A stretch of DNA of 64,000 nucleotides. Source: an uncultured Prevotellaceae bacterium. GTDB lineage: Bacteria > Bacteroidota > Bacteroidia > Bacteroidales > Bacteroidaceae. Position 1 is the stretch's first letter; every line of letters starts with the position of its first letter. The notes under the pieces are model-generated. The model was not told the DNA's origin. It did not search any database and saw only the letters and a program-made list of their open reading frames with translations. The translations under genes and the position numbers were made by a program. This document shows, piece after piece, positions 38,004 through 47,571 of this stretch. The DNA lies in the NCBI GenBank assembly GCA_900316975.1, contig ONFA01000005.1, positions 28,499-92,498 of the forward strand, in the 5' to 3' direction.

Positions 38004-39263
38004 TTGGTCATATTCGAAGAAGTAAACGGGAAGCTTGTTCCTCATGGTAGCGAGGAAGACATCAATGCCTACCATGACTACATCAAGTCGAGGAACAGAC
38101 GCCAGAGACACAGTTCCCTGCGTTCAAGAATCCATCAGAGGTCTTCTGCCTTTCGATGGCTGACAGAGCATTCGCCCCTGTCACGACTCGACCGTTACAT
38201 CATCGGAAAGTTCCTCGGCACATATTTCTTCTCCATTGTGTTGATTATCAGCATTGCTGTCGTGTTTGACTTCAATGAGAACATCGACAAGTTCCTGCAA
38301 CACGATGCTCCGATGAAAGAAATTCTGTTTGACTACTACTTGAACTTCATCCCTTTCTACTCCAATCTGTTCAGCCAGTTGTTTGTCTTCATTGCCGTCA
38401 TCTTCTTCACCACGAAACTTGCCGAAAACTCCGAAATCATCGCCATGCTATCGACTGGCACCAGTTTCGCTCGCATTGTGCGTCCCTACATGATTTCGGC
38501 AGCCATCATCGCACTGCTCAACTACGGACTTGGCTCTTACATCATCCCCAGGGGAAATGTGAAGCGCGTAAAGTTCGAAAATAAATACAAAAACCGAGGA
38601 AGGCAGGATTTCAGTGCAAATGTGCAACTCGAAGTGGACAGCGGTGTCATCGCATACTTTGGACGTTATGAGGAAAACATGAAGATGGGCTTTGACTTCA
38701 CGCTCGACAAGTTTGAGGACAAGAAACTCGTCAAGCACCTGCAAGCAATGACCATCCAATATGACACCCTCTCCTACGAACCCTATCACTGGATTATCAC
38801 CAGTTACCAGAAACGTGACCTGCAAGGAATGCGTGAGGTGATACAGAATGGCAGCAAACTGGACACCATCATCCGCATACAGCCACAAGATCTAATGGCA
38901 TCGCGCGATATGGAAATGACGCTCACCACACCAGAACTGGACACCTACATTGAACGTCAGAAAGCACGAGGATTTGCCAATATACAGCAATTTGAAGTGG
39001 AATACTGGAAACGAGGCGCCACCTCTTTCGCCACCTTCATCCTGACCATCATCGGTGTGTCCATCTCTGCACGGAAACGCAAAAATGGTATGGGTATCGC
39101 CCTCGGTATCGGACTGGCACTGATTCTGACCTACATCATGTTCCAGACAGTGACATCAAGCCTTGCCATCAAAGCGAACTTCCCCGCAGCCATTGCTGTG
39201 TGGATTCCTAACTTCGTGTTTGCCATTGTAGCACTCTATTACTACAAGAAAGCACCCAAATAA
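38004..39263 (+). CDS. LptF/LptG-family permease (lipopolysaccharide export)
   Basis: 419 residues if TTG 38004 is the start. No in-frame ATG occurs until well inside the first membrane helix, and an in-frame stop lies just upstream. A basic N-terminal extension of about 60 residues precedes RLDRYIIGKFLGTYFFSIV, the usual family start. Helices at about 65-90 and 105-130, a periplasmic beta-jellyroll, and three C-terminal helices follow the YjgP/YjgQ plan. It forms the membrane part of the Lpt ABC transporter. LptC is encoded at 43747. Confidence 0.85.
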   Translation: MVIFEEVNGKLVPHGSEEDINAYHDYIKSRNRRQRHSSLRSRIHQRSSAFRWLTEHSPLSRLDRYIIGKFLGTYFFSIVLIISIAVVFDFNENIDKFLQHDAPMKEILFDYYLNFIPFYSNLFSQLFVFIAVIFFTTKLAENSEIIAMLSTGTSFARIVRPYMISAAIIALLNYGLGSYIIPRGNVKRVKFENKYKNRGRQDFSANVQLEVDSGVIAYFGRYEENMKMGFDFTLDKFEDKKLVKHLQAMTIQYDTLSYEPYHWIITSYQKRDLQGMREVIQNGSKLDTIIRIQPQDLMASRDMEMTLTTPELDTYIERQKARGFANIQQFEVEYWKRGATSFATFILTIIGVSISARKRKNGMGIALGIGLALILTYIMFQTVTSSLAIKANFPAAIAVWIPNFVFAIVALYYYKKAPK

Positions 39264-39300
39264 ACCACCCACATTTCATTCACATTTTACATCTCTCAAC

Positions 39301-40584
39301 ATGTTTTTTGACGAACTAAACATATCAGACGATTTGCTCGATGCCCTCGATGCGATGAACTTCGAGGAGTGCACCCCCATACAAGAGCAAGCCATCCCCA
39401 AAATCTTAGAGGGGCATGACTTGATGGGCATTGCCCAAACAGGAACGGGAAAAACCGCCGCTTATTTATTGCCTGTGCTTGATGAACTGAGTCACGGGAA
39501 CTACCCGCAGGATTCTGTCAATTGCATCATCATGGCACCGACAAGAGAACTGGCACAACAGATTGACCAACAGGTGGAAGGCTTTGCCTATTACCTCAAC
39601 GGTGTGTCATCTGTCGCTGTTTATGGTGGTAACGACGGAATCCGTTTCGAACAAGAACGCAAGGGATTGGAACTGGGCGCTGACATCATCATCGCCACTC
39701 CCGGACGACTGATCAGCCATCTGAACGGTGGACATATCGACCTGAAGAAAGTCTCCTTCTTCATTCTTGACGAAGCCGACAGAATGCTTGACATGGGTTT
39801 TTACGACGACATCATGAAGATATCCAGTTACCTATCCGAGGAACGGCAAACCATCATGTTCTCAGCCACCATGCCTGACAATATCCAAAAACTGGCGCAG
39901 AACATCTTGCACAATCCCGTCGAAGTGAAGATTGCCGTATCAAAACCTGCTGAAAAGATACAACAGATTGCCTATCTCTGCTATGACGGCATGAAGGACA
40001 AGATTGTGGAAAAAGTGCTCAGCGACGAAACACTCGACCGCGTCATCCTATTTGGCTCGTCGAAGATGAAAGTCAAGGAGTTGAGCATCATGCTGAAGCG
40101 TAAAGGTTTCAATGTGGGTGCAATGCACAGCGACCTCGTCCAACGGGAGCGTGAAGAAATCATGCTTGCATTCAAGAACCGCCGCATCAGCATCCTCATT
40201 GCCACCGACATCGTGAGTCGAGGCATTGACATCGATGACATACAGATGGTCATCAACTATGACGTACCGCGCGATCCAGAAGACTACGTCCACAGAATAG
40301 GACGAACCGCACGTGCCAACCGCGATGGGCAAGCCATCACCCTTGTCACCCCGCACGACTGGCAACATCTGCTCAAAATCGAGCACCTCATCGAAAAAGA
40401 AATCCCTAAGCCCGACCTGCCAGAAGGTTGTGGAGAGAAGCCACAAATGAGCAAGAACACATTGCAGGCACGACGCCACACACCTGGCAGACATGGTGGC
40501 AAAGGAAGACACGACAAAAGAGGGAACGGTGGCAAACGACATAAAAAACCTCAAAACAAGCCCTTCAACAACCCTCAACAATAG
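39301..40584 (+). CDS. DEAD-box RNA helicase (RhlE type)
   Basis: 427 residues. Q motif region FEECTPIQEQAIP, motif I AQTGTGKT, Ia PTRELAQQ, II DEADRMLDMG, III SATMP, and VI HRIGRTARA are all present. The last 45 residues are basic and Gly/His/Lys-rich, as in RNA-binding tails. It unwinds RNA in ribosome assembly or mRNA turnover. It lies 37 bases after the permease gene. Confidence 0.93.
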   Translation: MFFDELNISDDLLDALDAMNFEECTPIQEQAIPKILEGHDLMGIAQTGTGKTAAYLLPVLDELSHGNYPQDSVNCIIMAPTRELAQQIDQQVEGFAYYLNGVSSVAVYGGNDGIRFEQERKGLELGADIIIATPGRLISHLNGGHIDLKKVSFFILDEADRMLDMGFYDDIMKISSYLSEERQTIMFSATMPDNIQKLAQNILHNPVEVKIAVSKPAEKIQQIAYLCYDGMKDKIVEKVLSDETLDRVILFGSSKMKVKELSIMLKRKGFNVGAMHSDLVQREREEIMLAFKNRRISILIATDIVSRGIDIDDIQMVINYDVPRDPEDYVHRIGRTARANRDGQAITLVTPHDWQHLLKIEHLIEKEIPKPDLPEGCGEKPQMSKNTLQARRHTPGRHGGKGRHDKRGNGGKRHKKPQNKPFNNPQQ

Positions 40585-40643
40585 TCAAACGATACCGTAA
40601 TCGGGGTCTTTCAATTTTTTTAACTCGCATAAAGAAGGTTTTA

Positions 40644-40675
40644 TTTGAAGAACTCCACAAAAAGACTTAATTTTG
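40644..40675 (+). promoter_or_regulatory. promoter of the outer-membrane protein gene at 40709
   Basis: TTTG (40644-40647), 20 bases, TAATTTTG (40668-40675); the ATG follows 33 bases later. Confidence 0.75.
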
Positions 40676-40708
40676 CAGTCAAAATCAATTATCTATTCTC
40701 AAACTATA

Positions 40709-42064
40709 ATGAACAAGATAACACTTGCCATCCTCGTTGCATCGTTCTCTCTTGCAACCTATGCACAAAATGGCATCAACACCCCCTACTCCCGCTATGG
40801 TTTCGGCATCCAATCGGAACGTGCCATGGGATTCAACAAGGGCATGGGAGGCATTGCACAAGGATTCCGTAATGGACAAGAAATCAATATTGCCAATCCT
40901 GCATCCTATTCTGCCATCGACTCGCTCACAATGCTCTTTGATCTCGGCGTCTCATTGCAGAACAGCAACCACAAGATGGGTGAACTGCAGCAGAACGTCC
41001 GCAACAGCAGTTTCGACTACTTTGCTTTTCAGTTCCGCGCATTCAGAAATGTCGGCATGACAGTCGGAATTATGCCCATCACCAACATCAAATACAATTT
41101 TCACTCATCCAGCGAAACCCTTGCTGGGACAGAAAACATCACATCTTCCTACAACTTTAACGGTGACGGAGGATTGCGAGAAGTTTTCTTCGGTACAGGC
41201 TGGCACCCATTCCGCCCCATCTCCTTGGGGTTCAACGTTCGATACATCTGGGGTGACTACACCCACAACGCACAAATGTCGTTCAGCGAAAGTTCGGCAT
41301 TCAATCTCTCACGCACCTACACGGGTGAAGTGGGCACCTACAGTTGGCAAGCCGGTTTGCAGTTCATACAACCCATCAGCAAAAAAGACAAAATCGTCCT
41401 TGGTGCCACATACACCTATGGACATCGGCTGGGCAGCGAAGCAACACGCAGCACCCGAACACTCAACAACACCTCCATCGAGGAAACGACCAGCGACACC
41501 ATCAAGAATGCCTTCCAACTCCCACATGCCATCTCGATCGGTGCAACTTACTACCATTCAAACAATCTGCGCATCGGTGCAGATTTCGAACTTCAGAAGT
41601 GGTCTGAATGCCGATTCCCCAATCAACAGACAGGCTTTTCATCCAGCACCGTATCAGATGTTTACACCTCCACCAAGGGACAGCTGAACGACCGCACCAA
41701 GATTTCGGCAGGTTTGGATTGGACACCTAAGCCATACTCCGCTACTGCCAGTTACTTGGAGCAATGCACCTACAAAGTCGGTGGATATTATTCACAGACA
41801 TACGCCAAAGCCGATCCGACAGGCACCATCACTGATAAGCCCAACGAGTTTGGTGTGTCGGCAGGTCTCACGCTCCCCATCTCCAATAAAAACGTTTATG
41901 ACATCACTCCTAAAATAAACATCGCGGTGCAATGGACTCACACCAACATTCCATATCTCAACGCCACCACGATGAGGAAGAGCACCCTCTCTGAAAATTA
42001 CCTGCGTTTATGTGTTGGTATCACTTTCAGCGAGCGCTGGTTCTACAAGATGAAAGTTAAATAA
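40709..42064 (+). CDS. outer-membrane beta-barrel protein, FadL/PorV-like
   Basis: 451 residues from ATG 40709 with a signal peptide ending ATYAQ. It continues NGINTPYSRYGFG and has alternating amphipathic strands throughout, ending in a short basic tail after the last strand. The mature N-terminus and NPASYSAIDSLTMLFDLG resemble the Bacteroidetes OMP-transport-like families. Substrate is unknown. Confidence 0.75.
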   Translation: MNKITLAILVASFSLATYAQNGINTPYSRYGFGIQSERAMGFNKGMGGIAQGFRNGQEINIANPASYSAIDSLTMLFDLGVSLQNSNHKMGELQQNVRNSSFDYFAFQFRAFRNVGMTVGIMPITNIKYNFHSSSETLAGTENITSSYNFNGDGGLREVFFGTGWHPFRPISLGFNVRYIWGDYTHNAQMSFSESSAFNLSRTYTGEVGTYSWQAGLQFIQPISKKDKIVLGATYTYGHRLGSEATRSTRTLNNTSIEETTSDTIKNAFQLPHAISIGATYYHSNNLRIGADFELQKWSECRFPNQQTGFSSSTVSDVYTSTKGQLNDRTKISAGLDWTPKPYSATASYLEQCTYKVGGYYSQTYAKADPTGTITDKPNEFGVSAGLTLPISNKNVYDITPKINIAVQWTHTNIPYLNATTMRKSTLSENYLRLCVGITFSERWFYKMKVK

Positions 42065-42154
42065 GAAGAAGTCAAAGAGGCATTTCAGTATTCCAAATAG
42101 ACTTTTCCCTATAAATAAAGAGGAAAAAACCGCCCGAATCTGAAATTCATTCGC

Positions 42155-42162
42155 TATCTTTG
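42155..42162 (+). promoter_or_regulatory. -7 box for the TPR gene at 42236
   Basis: TATCTTTG, 73 bases before the start. The -33 position has no clear TTTG. Confidence 0.45.
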
Positions 42163-42235
42163 CACACAAATCAGCAGTTAAACAACTGACGACAGAAAAG
42201 AAACAAACGAAAACATTCAAAAAAAATAAATGATT

Positions 42236-43687
42236 ATGAAAAAGATTTTATTTGCATGCACTCTTGCAATCATTGCCGTTGCCGCATCAGCACAAAACCT
42301 CAAAGGCACTTCTGTGAACGACCGCATCGGTCATGGCCAGGACTCCATCGACGTGCTTGGCAGCCTCTCACTCTATCAGGAAGCATTCAAGCGCCAGAGT
42401 TTCGTTGAGGCCATTGAGCCGTGGGAGTTTGTTTTCGAAAAGGCGCCACTCTCTCAAGTGCGCATTTACACAGATGGCGCATGGATGTTCGAGAACCTCA
42501 TCCAAAAGGAAACAAATGCTGACTTGAAGAAGCAGTATTTCGAGAAACTCATGAACATCTACGACCAACGTCTGAAGAACCTCGAAGCACTCAATTCTTT
42601 CGCTACACCTAAGACAACGTCCACCAAGGGCAACATCATCTGTCGCAAGGCTTATGACTACTACTATTATTGCCCCACAATGGACAACAACACAGCCTAT
42701 AAGATGTTCAAGGAAGGCATCGACGACATGGGACCCAACACAGAAGGTTTCGTTCTTTTCGGATTCATCGAGTGCTCCTACAACCGCTATCTCCAGAACA
42801 AAGACAACATCGACATCCGTCAGGACTTCATCCAGGACTACATGAACACCAACGAAATCTGTGACCGTCTGCTCGATCAGGCAAAGGAATATCCATCAGA
42901 GACCATTCCTGCAGATCCCGAGTCTGAAGACTCCACCAAGTGGGTTGAGCAAGTGGTTCTGTCTCCCGAAGCACAGAAAATCGTTGACAACTACCAGCCC
43001 GTACAGGACAAGGCAAATGACCTCTTCGTTTCCTCTGGTGCAGCCGACTGTGATGCCCTCGAAAAGATTTACGGCGCACAGGTGGAGGCAAACAAGACTA
43101 ACCTCCAATACCTCAACTCCGTACTTGCCATCCTCACCAACTTCGAGTGTGACAAGTCCAACATCTACTATGTGGCAGCAGATTATGCTTACCAGATTAA
43201 CAAGACTCCACAGGCAGCCATCGGTAAGGCATCGAAACTGCTGAAGGAAGGCGACGTCAATGGTGCCATCAAGTATTTTGACGAGGCACTCAGCCTTGAG
43301 ACAGACAATGCGAAGAAGGCCAAGTACGCTTACATCGTGGCAGCCCTCATGTACCGCAAGGGCAACATCGCACAGTGTCGTCAGTACTGCCAGAAGACAC
43401 TCCAATACAACCCATCCAACGGTGGTGCATACCTCCTTCAAGCAAACTGCATCGCACGTGCCGCTTCTGGCGACGCATTGCAGAGAAGCTACTTCTACTG
43501 CCTCGCTTACGACTACTGCAACAAGGCTAAAGCCGTTGACCCATCATCGGCAGCAAAAGCCAACCGTGCCGCAGCCAACTATGCAGCACACTTCTATCCA
43601 AAGTCTGAAGCATTCTTTGCAGGCATCAAGGCTGGTCAAACCGTCAGTGTACCCGGTTTCGGAACCACCACTTTGCGCCTCCGCTAA
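42236..43687 (+). CDS. secreted TPR-repeat protein
   Basis: 483 residues from ATG 42236 (an ATG six bases upstream is also in frame). Signal peptide MKKILFACTLAIIAVAASAQ. The C-terminal third has TPR-like helix pairs (GDVNGAIKYFDEALSLETDN, GNIAQCRQYCQKTLQYNPSN), and the N-terminal half is helical and rich in Tyr and Asn. It is followed by lptC after 59 bases. Confidence 0.82.
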   Translation: MKKILFACTLAIIAVAASAQNLKGTSVNDRIGHGQDSIDVLGSLSLYQEAFKRQSFVEAIEPWEFVFEKAPLSQVRIYTDGAWMFENLIQKETNADLKKQYFEKLMNIYDQRLKNLEALNSFATPKTTSTKGNIICRKAYDYYYYCPTMDNNTAYKMFKEGIDDMGPNTEGFVLFGFIECSYNRYLQNKDNIDIRQDFIQDYMNTNEICDRLLDQAKEYPSETIPADPESEDSTKWVEQVVLSPEAQKIVDNYQPVQDKANDLFVSSGAADCDALEKIYGAQVEANKTNLQYLNSVLAILTNFECDKSNIYYVAADYAYQINKTPQAAIGKASKLLKEGDVNGAIKYFDEALSLETDNAKKAKYAYIVAALMYRKGNIAQCRQYCQKTLQYNPSNGGAYLLQANCIARAASGDALQRSYFYCLAYDYCNKAKAVDPSSAAKANRAAANYAAHFYPKSEAFFAGIKAGQTVSVPGFGTTTLRLR

Positions 43688-43746
43688 TCAGCCCTTGTGC
43701 AGAATGATTCCTGTCATCCGGACATTCAACATTTAACACTTGACAT

Positions 43747-44379
43747 TTGAAACGATTCACACATACACTTAGCGTTGCAGCAGTCATCATGGCTGCTGCA
43801 ACGCTATTGTTGTTTCCTTCGTGCAGCAACAGTGATGAAAAGGTGGGTCCCGACATCGGATTGCGCGACTCCCTGCCCACACTCAAAAGCGTCGGCGTCA
43901 GCACCCTCATCAGCGACTCGGGCATCATCCGCTACAAGATTATCTCCGAAGACTGGTACATCTACGACAAGAAGGAGCCACAGTATTGGTCGTTCGAAAA
44001 GGGACTTTTCATCGAACGCTTCAATCCTTCCTTCCAAGTGGATGCCTTCATCTCGTGCGACACCGCCTACTTCTACAACCAGCAAGAACTGTGGGAACTC
44101 CGTGGTCGTGTCCTTGTCAAGAACTTGAAAAACGAGACCTTCAAGACCTCACTCCTCTTTTGGGATCAACGTGCTCACAGAATCTACTCTTCTGCTTACA
44201 TGGAGATTGACGGCGAAACCCGTAAACTTTCGGGCTATAACTTTAGCAGCAACGAGCAGATGACCGACTATATCATCCACTCGTCCAAAGGACAGTTCCC
44301 CCTCGAAGACCATTCCCCCACTCCACAACCCGACCCTACTTTGATTGTGCCTCAAGACAGCATAAACAATAATCGATAA
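43747..44379 (+). CDS. lptC: LptC, LPS-export periplasmic lipoprotein
   Basis: 210 residues, starting at TTG 43747. No ATG fits, and TTG gives MKRFTHTLSVAAVIMAAATL, a good signal with lipobox LFPSC. The mature part carries the LptC jellyroll pattern (SGIIRYKIISEDWYIYDKKE, GDAEnn-type turns, then strands to SSKGQFPLED). In the family it links the LptBFG complex to LptA. A terminator overlaps its stop. Confidence 0.85.
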   Translation: MKRFTHTLSVAAVIMAAATLLLFPSCSNSDEKVGPDIGLRDSLPTLKSVGVSTLISDSGIIRYKIISEDWYIYDKKEPQYWSFEKGLFIERFNPSFQVDAFISCDTAYFYNQQELWELRGRVLVKNLKNETFKTSLLFWDQRAHRIYSSAYMEIDGETRKLSGYNFSSNEQMTDYIIHSSKGQFPLEDHSPTPQPDPTLIVPQDSINNNR

Positions 44380-44409
44380 GACACACCTATTCAGGCGTGT
44401 CTTTTTTGT
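44379..44409 (+). terminator. terminator of lptC
   Basis: AAGACACACC-TATTCA-GGCGTGTCTT followed by a T run. Confidence 0.85.
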
Positions 44410-44474
44410 ATCTGTACAAGACCCACCCCATAACCGATAAAGCATGATTCAGACTGATACCCCTCTTATTGTAT

Positions 44475-44556
44475 GCACCGTGAACGAAATGTTATAGGCT
44501 GAAAGAACGAAATATTTCAAGCACGGTGCGTGAAATGACAAGCGCACGGTGCGCAC
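44475..44556. repeat. set of GCACGGTGC palindromic words
   Basis: GCACCGTG (44475-44482) is complementary to CACGGTGC (44522-44529). GCGCACGGTGCGC (44542-44554) follows, overlapping the palindrome GTGCGCAC. They lie in the 396-base gap between lptC and the PpiD-like gene, which holds nothing else recognisable except a promoter. Confidence 0.6.
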
Positions 44557-44682
44557 GTAGGTACACATTAAAACCGCAAGAAGTGGAGAGGAAAGTGCAG
44601 ATTTCAAGCACGAAAGACAGAGGAAAAGCGTATAATTGAAAAAAAACTTGACGAACATCGTGTTTGGGTGAGATTTTTTTTG

Positions 44683-44690
44683 TAATTTTG
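44683..44690 (+). promoter_or_regulatory. -7 box for the PpiD-like gene
   Basis: TAATTTTG. A TTTG at 44663-44666 is only 16 bases upstream, shorter than usual. Confidence 0.45.
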
Positions 44691-44775
44691 CATGATTTTG
44701 CGACAAGGTGAACTCGGGACACCCCGAATGCCTATGCATAAGAAGAAATAAGTAATCAATAAAAAACAATAAAAA

Positions 44776-46926
44776 ATGGCAGCATTACAAAAAATCAGAA
44801 GCAAGGGCGTGCTCCTTGTGACCATCATCGCCGTGGCGTTGTTCCTCTTCGTCGCCGGCGATTTATTCAGAGGCCTTGAGAGCCTCTTCCAGAAATCGAG
44901 CCAGCAGGTTGGTGAGGTAGATGGTAAGCCCATCTCTATTCAGGACTACCAGAAACTGGTGGACGACCTGCAGACTTACTATGAAATTGCTCAGCAGAAA
45001 AGTTCTTTCAACGAGGACGAACTGAACCGCATCAAGGATGAGGCGTGGCAGACTTATGTGCAGCAGCAACTCATTCAGAAGCAGTGTGACGAATTAGGAC
45101 TCGCAGTAAGCGACGCTGAGATTTCTGACATCGTAAAGACTGGCTATAGCCAGATGCTTCAAGTGCCAGTGTTCATGAACCAGCAGACAGGTCGTTACGA
45201 CTTCGCTACAGTGAACACTTTCCTCAACGAATATAAGAAGTTGAAGGACTCTGGCACTCAAATCCCTGAAACATACGAGAAGATTTACAAGTATTATCTG
45301 TTTGCACAGCGTCAGATTCGCGACCAGTTGCTCACCCAGAAGTATCAAGTGCTCCTCTCTCAGTGTTTCCTTTCCAACCCTGTGGAGGCAAAACTGGCAT
45401 TCGACAGCCGTGCTGAAGAGTCTGACCTCTTGCTCGCTGCCATCCCCGCCTCTTCAGTGAAGGATGATGACGTGAAAGTGTCTGACGAGGAACTTACAGC
45501 CAAGTACAACGAAGACAAGGAACAATATCAGCAGTTCATTGAAACTCGCGACGTGAAGATTATCGATGTGCCTGTTGTGGCAAGCGATGCTGACAAGAAG
45601 GCTGCCGAAGCTGATATAGCTGATGCGACCTCGAAGTTGACGGCTGCTGCCAGCAACACGGCTGCAGGTAATGTGGTTCGCCAAGCCTCTTCATTGCTTC
45701 CTTTCTCTGATGTCTATAAGACAAAGGAAGCCTTCCCAAGCATGATCTCTGCCGCACTTGACTCTACAGCAGTGGGCAGCGTGAAGTCAGCCGCTTTCGA
45801 CCCAATGACCAACACTTATTATACTTACAAAGTTTTGGGCAAGACTACACAACCCGATTCAGTGCTCTTCCGCCAAATTGGTGTAATTGGCAAGGACGAG
45901 GTAGACATTGCAAAGAAAGCAGACAGCATCATGACAGCCCTCAACGGTGGTGCAAAGTTCAAGGATATCGCCAAGAAGTACAACCAAGAAGGTGACTCTA
46001 CATGGATTGCGACAGAACAGTACCAAAACGCAACGCTTGATGCAGACAACACACTCTACATCAACACCATCTTCGGCATGAATGCAGGCGAAACCAAGAA
46101 ACTGAAGTTGGAGAACGGTTCAACCATCATTCTTCAGGTGATGAAAACCGCCAACCCTGTGACGAAGTACAATGTGGCAGCAGTCGTGAAGGAACTGAAA
46201 TTCTCGGACGAGACATACAGCAAAGAATACAACAAATTCTCTTCATTTGTGGCTGAGAACACCACACTGGAGAAGATTGAAGCCAATGCAGCCAAGAACG
46301 GCTACACAGTGCGTCCTCTCTACGACATAACCACCGCAGCTCACGGCATTGCCAACATCCGTGCCACTCGCGATGCACTGAAGTGGGTGTTTGATGAAGC
46401 AAAAGAAGGCGACATTTCCCCACTCTACGAATGTGGCAGCAACGACCACCTGCTACTGGTAGCCCTGACAGGCATCAACAAGGAAGGATACCGTGCACAG
46501 GAAAAACTGAAGGAAGACTTGACCGAGGCTGTCAAGAACGAGAAGAAGATTGCCAAGATTTACGAGTCAGTCAAGAACGTGAAGAGCATGGCCGAGGCGC
46601 AGAATTTGAAAGACGTGGTGATTGACACCATCAAGCACGTATCGTTCAGCGCACCTGCATTCATCGCATCAACAGGGGCTTCCGAGCCACTTGTCAGCGC
46701 TGTGGCAGCCAAGACAGCCAAGGGTGCATTCGCTGGTCCAGTGAAAGGCAACAGGGGCGTTTATCTCTTCCAGGTCATCAACAAGACAAAGACTTCGGAG
46801 AAGTTCGATACAAAGGCTGAGGAATCTTCCATCGCAATGAACAACTTCCGCAATGTTTCAAGCACCATCATCAACACCCTCTACATGAATGCAAAGGTGA
46901 AGGATAATCGTTACAAGTTCTTCTAA
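44776..46926 (+). CDS. PpiD/SurA-like peptidyl-prolyl isomerase, membrane-anchored
   Basis: 716 residues. One N-terminal helix (GVLLVTIIAVALFLFVAGD, about 13-33) anchors a periplasmic chaperone. A SurA-N-type helical region follows (VGEVDGKPISIQDYQKLVD). A parvulin domain lies around 355-455 (VLFRQIGVIGKDEVDIAKKA, GGAKFKDIAKKYNQEGDS). PpiD helps newly exported outer-membrane proteins fold. It stands alone with its own promoter and terminator. Confidence 0.88.
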   Translation: MAALQKIRSKGVLLVTIIAVALFLFVAGDLFRGLESLFQKSSQQVGEVDGKPISIQDYQKLVDDLQTYYEIAQQKSSFNEDELNRIKDEAWQTYVQQQLIQKQCDELGLAVSDAEISDIVKTGYSQMLQVPVFMNQQTGRYDFATVNTFLNEYKKLKDSGTQIPETYEKIYKYYLFAQRQIRDQLLTQKYQVLLSQCFLSNPVEAKLAFDSRAEESDLLLAAIPASSVKDDDVKVSDEELTAKYNEDKEQYQQFIETRDVKIIDVPVVASDADKKAAEADIADATSKLTAAASNTAAGNVVRQASSLLPFSDVYKTKEAFPSMISAALDSTAVGSVKSAAFDPMTNTYYTYKVLGKTTQPDSVLFRQIGVIGKDEVDIAKKADSIMTALNGGAKFKDIAKKYNQEGDSTWIATEQYQNATLDADNTLYINTIFGMNAGETKKLKLENGSTIILQVMKTANPVTKYNVAAVVKELKFSDETYSKEYNKFSSFVAENTTLEKIEANAAKNGYTVRPLYDITTAAHGIANIRATRDALKWVFDEAKEGDISPLYECGSNDHLLLVALTGINKEGYRAQEKLKEDLTEAVKNEKKIAKIYESVKNVKSMAEAQNLKDVVIDTIKHVSFSAPAFIASTGASEPLVSAVAAKTAKGAFAGPVKGNRGVYLFQVINKTKTSEKFDTKAEESSIAMNNFRNVSSTIINTLYMNAKVKDNRYKFF

Positions 46927-46957
46927 GAAGCATCTACACATTATATTATAATATACA

Positions 46958-46996
46958 AGAGATGGCTGGCATACACGTCAGCCATTTCTAATTTTT
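46958..46996 (+). terminator. terminator of the PpiD-like gene
   Basis: AGAGATGGCTG / CAGCCATTTCT stem with a 10-base loop, then AATTTTTATT. Confidence 0.75.
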
Positions 46997-47028
46997 ATTG
47001 TGCAAATGTGTATTTTTTTCAAAAAAAA

Positions 47029-47060
47029 TTTGGTAATAACAAAAATAGGCTCTATATTTG
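47029..47060 (+). promoter_or_regulatory. promoter of the small secreted protein gene
   Basis: TTTG (47029-47032), 20 bases, TATATTTG (47053-47060). The ATG is only 20 bases after the box. Confidence 0.75.
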
Positions 47061-47080
47061 CATCATAAAACGTATTGTAT

Positions 47081-47410
47081 ATGGCAAAATCATTACTAAA
47101 AATATCAAAAGTCCTTCTATTGACAGTGTGCTTGTCGTCAGCACCAGCCATGATGATGGCAGAAACTGACGAGATACAAGACAGCCAGATAGAGATGGAA
47201 CAGAACCAAATCAGCATCACGGTGAGCGGTTCGACTGTTCGCGTGAAAAATGCCGATGGACAGGTGATGGAAGTCTATAGCATTACGGGCGAGAAGGTAT
47301 ATACCCAGCGCATTGAAAGCGCATCGAAAACCTTTGAACTCAACCACTTGCAAAGAGGATACTACATTGTCAAGATTGGTAAGTTCACACGCAAAATCTA
47401 CCTGCACTAA
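47081..47410 (+). CDS. small secreted protein resembling a T9SS/Por sorting domain
   Basis: 109 residues. A signal peptide (LLKISKVLLLTVCLSSAPAMMMA) is followed by an acidic stretch and a C-terminal fold ISITVSGSTVRVKNADGQVM, then YSITGEKVYTQRI and LQRGYYIVKIGKFTRKIYLH. This resembles Por-type C-terminal secretion domains (xVYxxxGxxV and GxYxxxIxxxxxKxxx), but here it makes up nearly the whole protein, with no cargo. Such stand-alone proteins are known in Prevotella-like genomes but their role is unclear to me. Confidence 0.7.
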   Translation: MAKSLLKISKVLLLTVCLSSAPAMMMAETDEIQDSQIEMEQNQISITVSGSTVRVKNADGQVMEVYSITGEKVYTQRIESASKTFELNHLQRGYYIVKIGKFTRKIYLH

Positions 47411-47459
47411 TAACAAACTCCCTTCTTTGAGAAAGGGTTAATTATATATCATAACAACG

Positions 47460-47508
47460 AAGTGAAAGTTCGTCTTTTCCGTGTGGATAGAAAAGCTTTC
47501 ACTTTTTT
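47460..47508 (+). terminator. terminator after the small secreted protein
   Basis: AAGTGAAAG / CTTTCACTT with inner CTTTTC / GAAAAG, then TTTTT. Confidence 0.75.
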
Positions 47509-47571
47509 CATGTGAAACCAAAAACATTCCAACAATAAGGCTTGTCAAAACGGCATAGTAGCGCATCCGAG

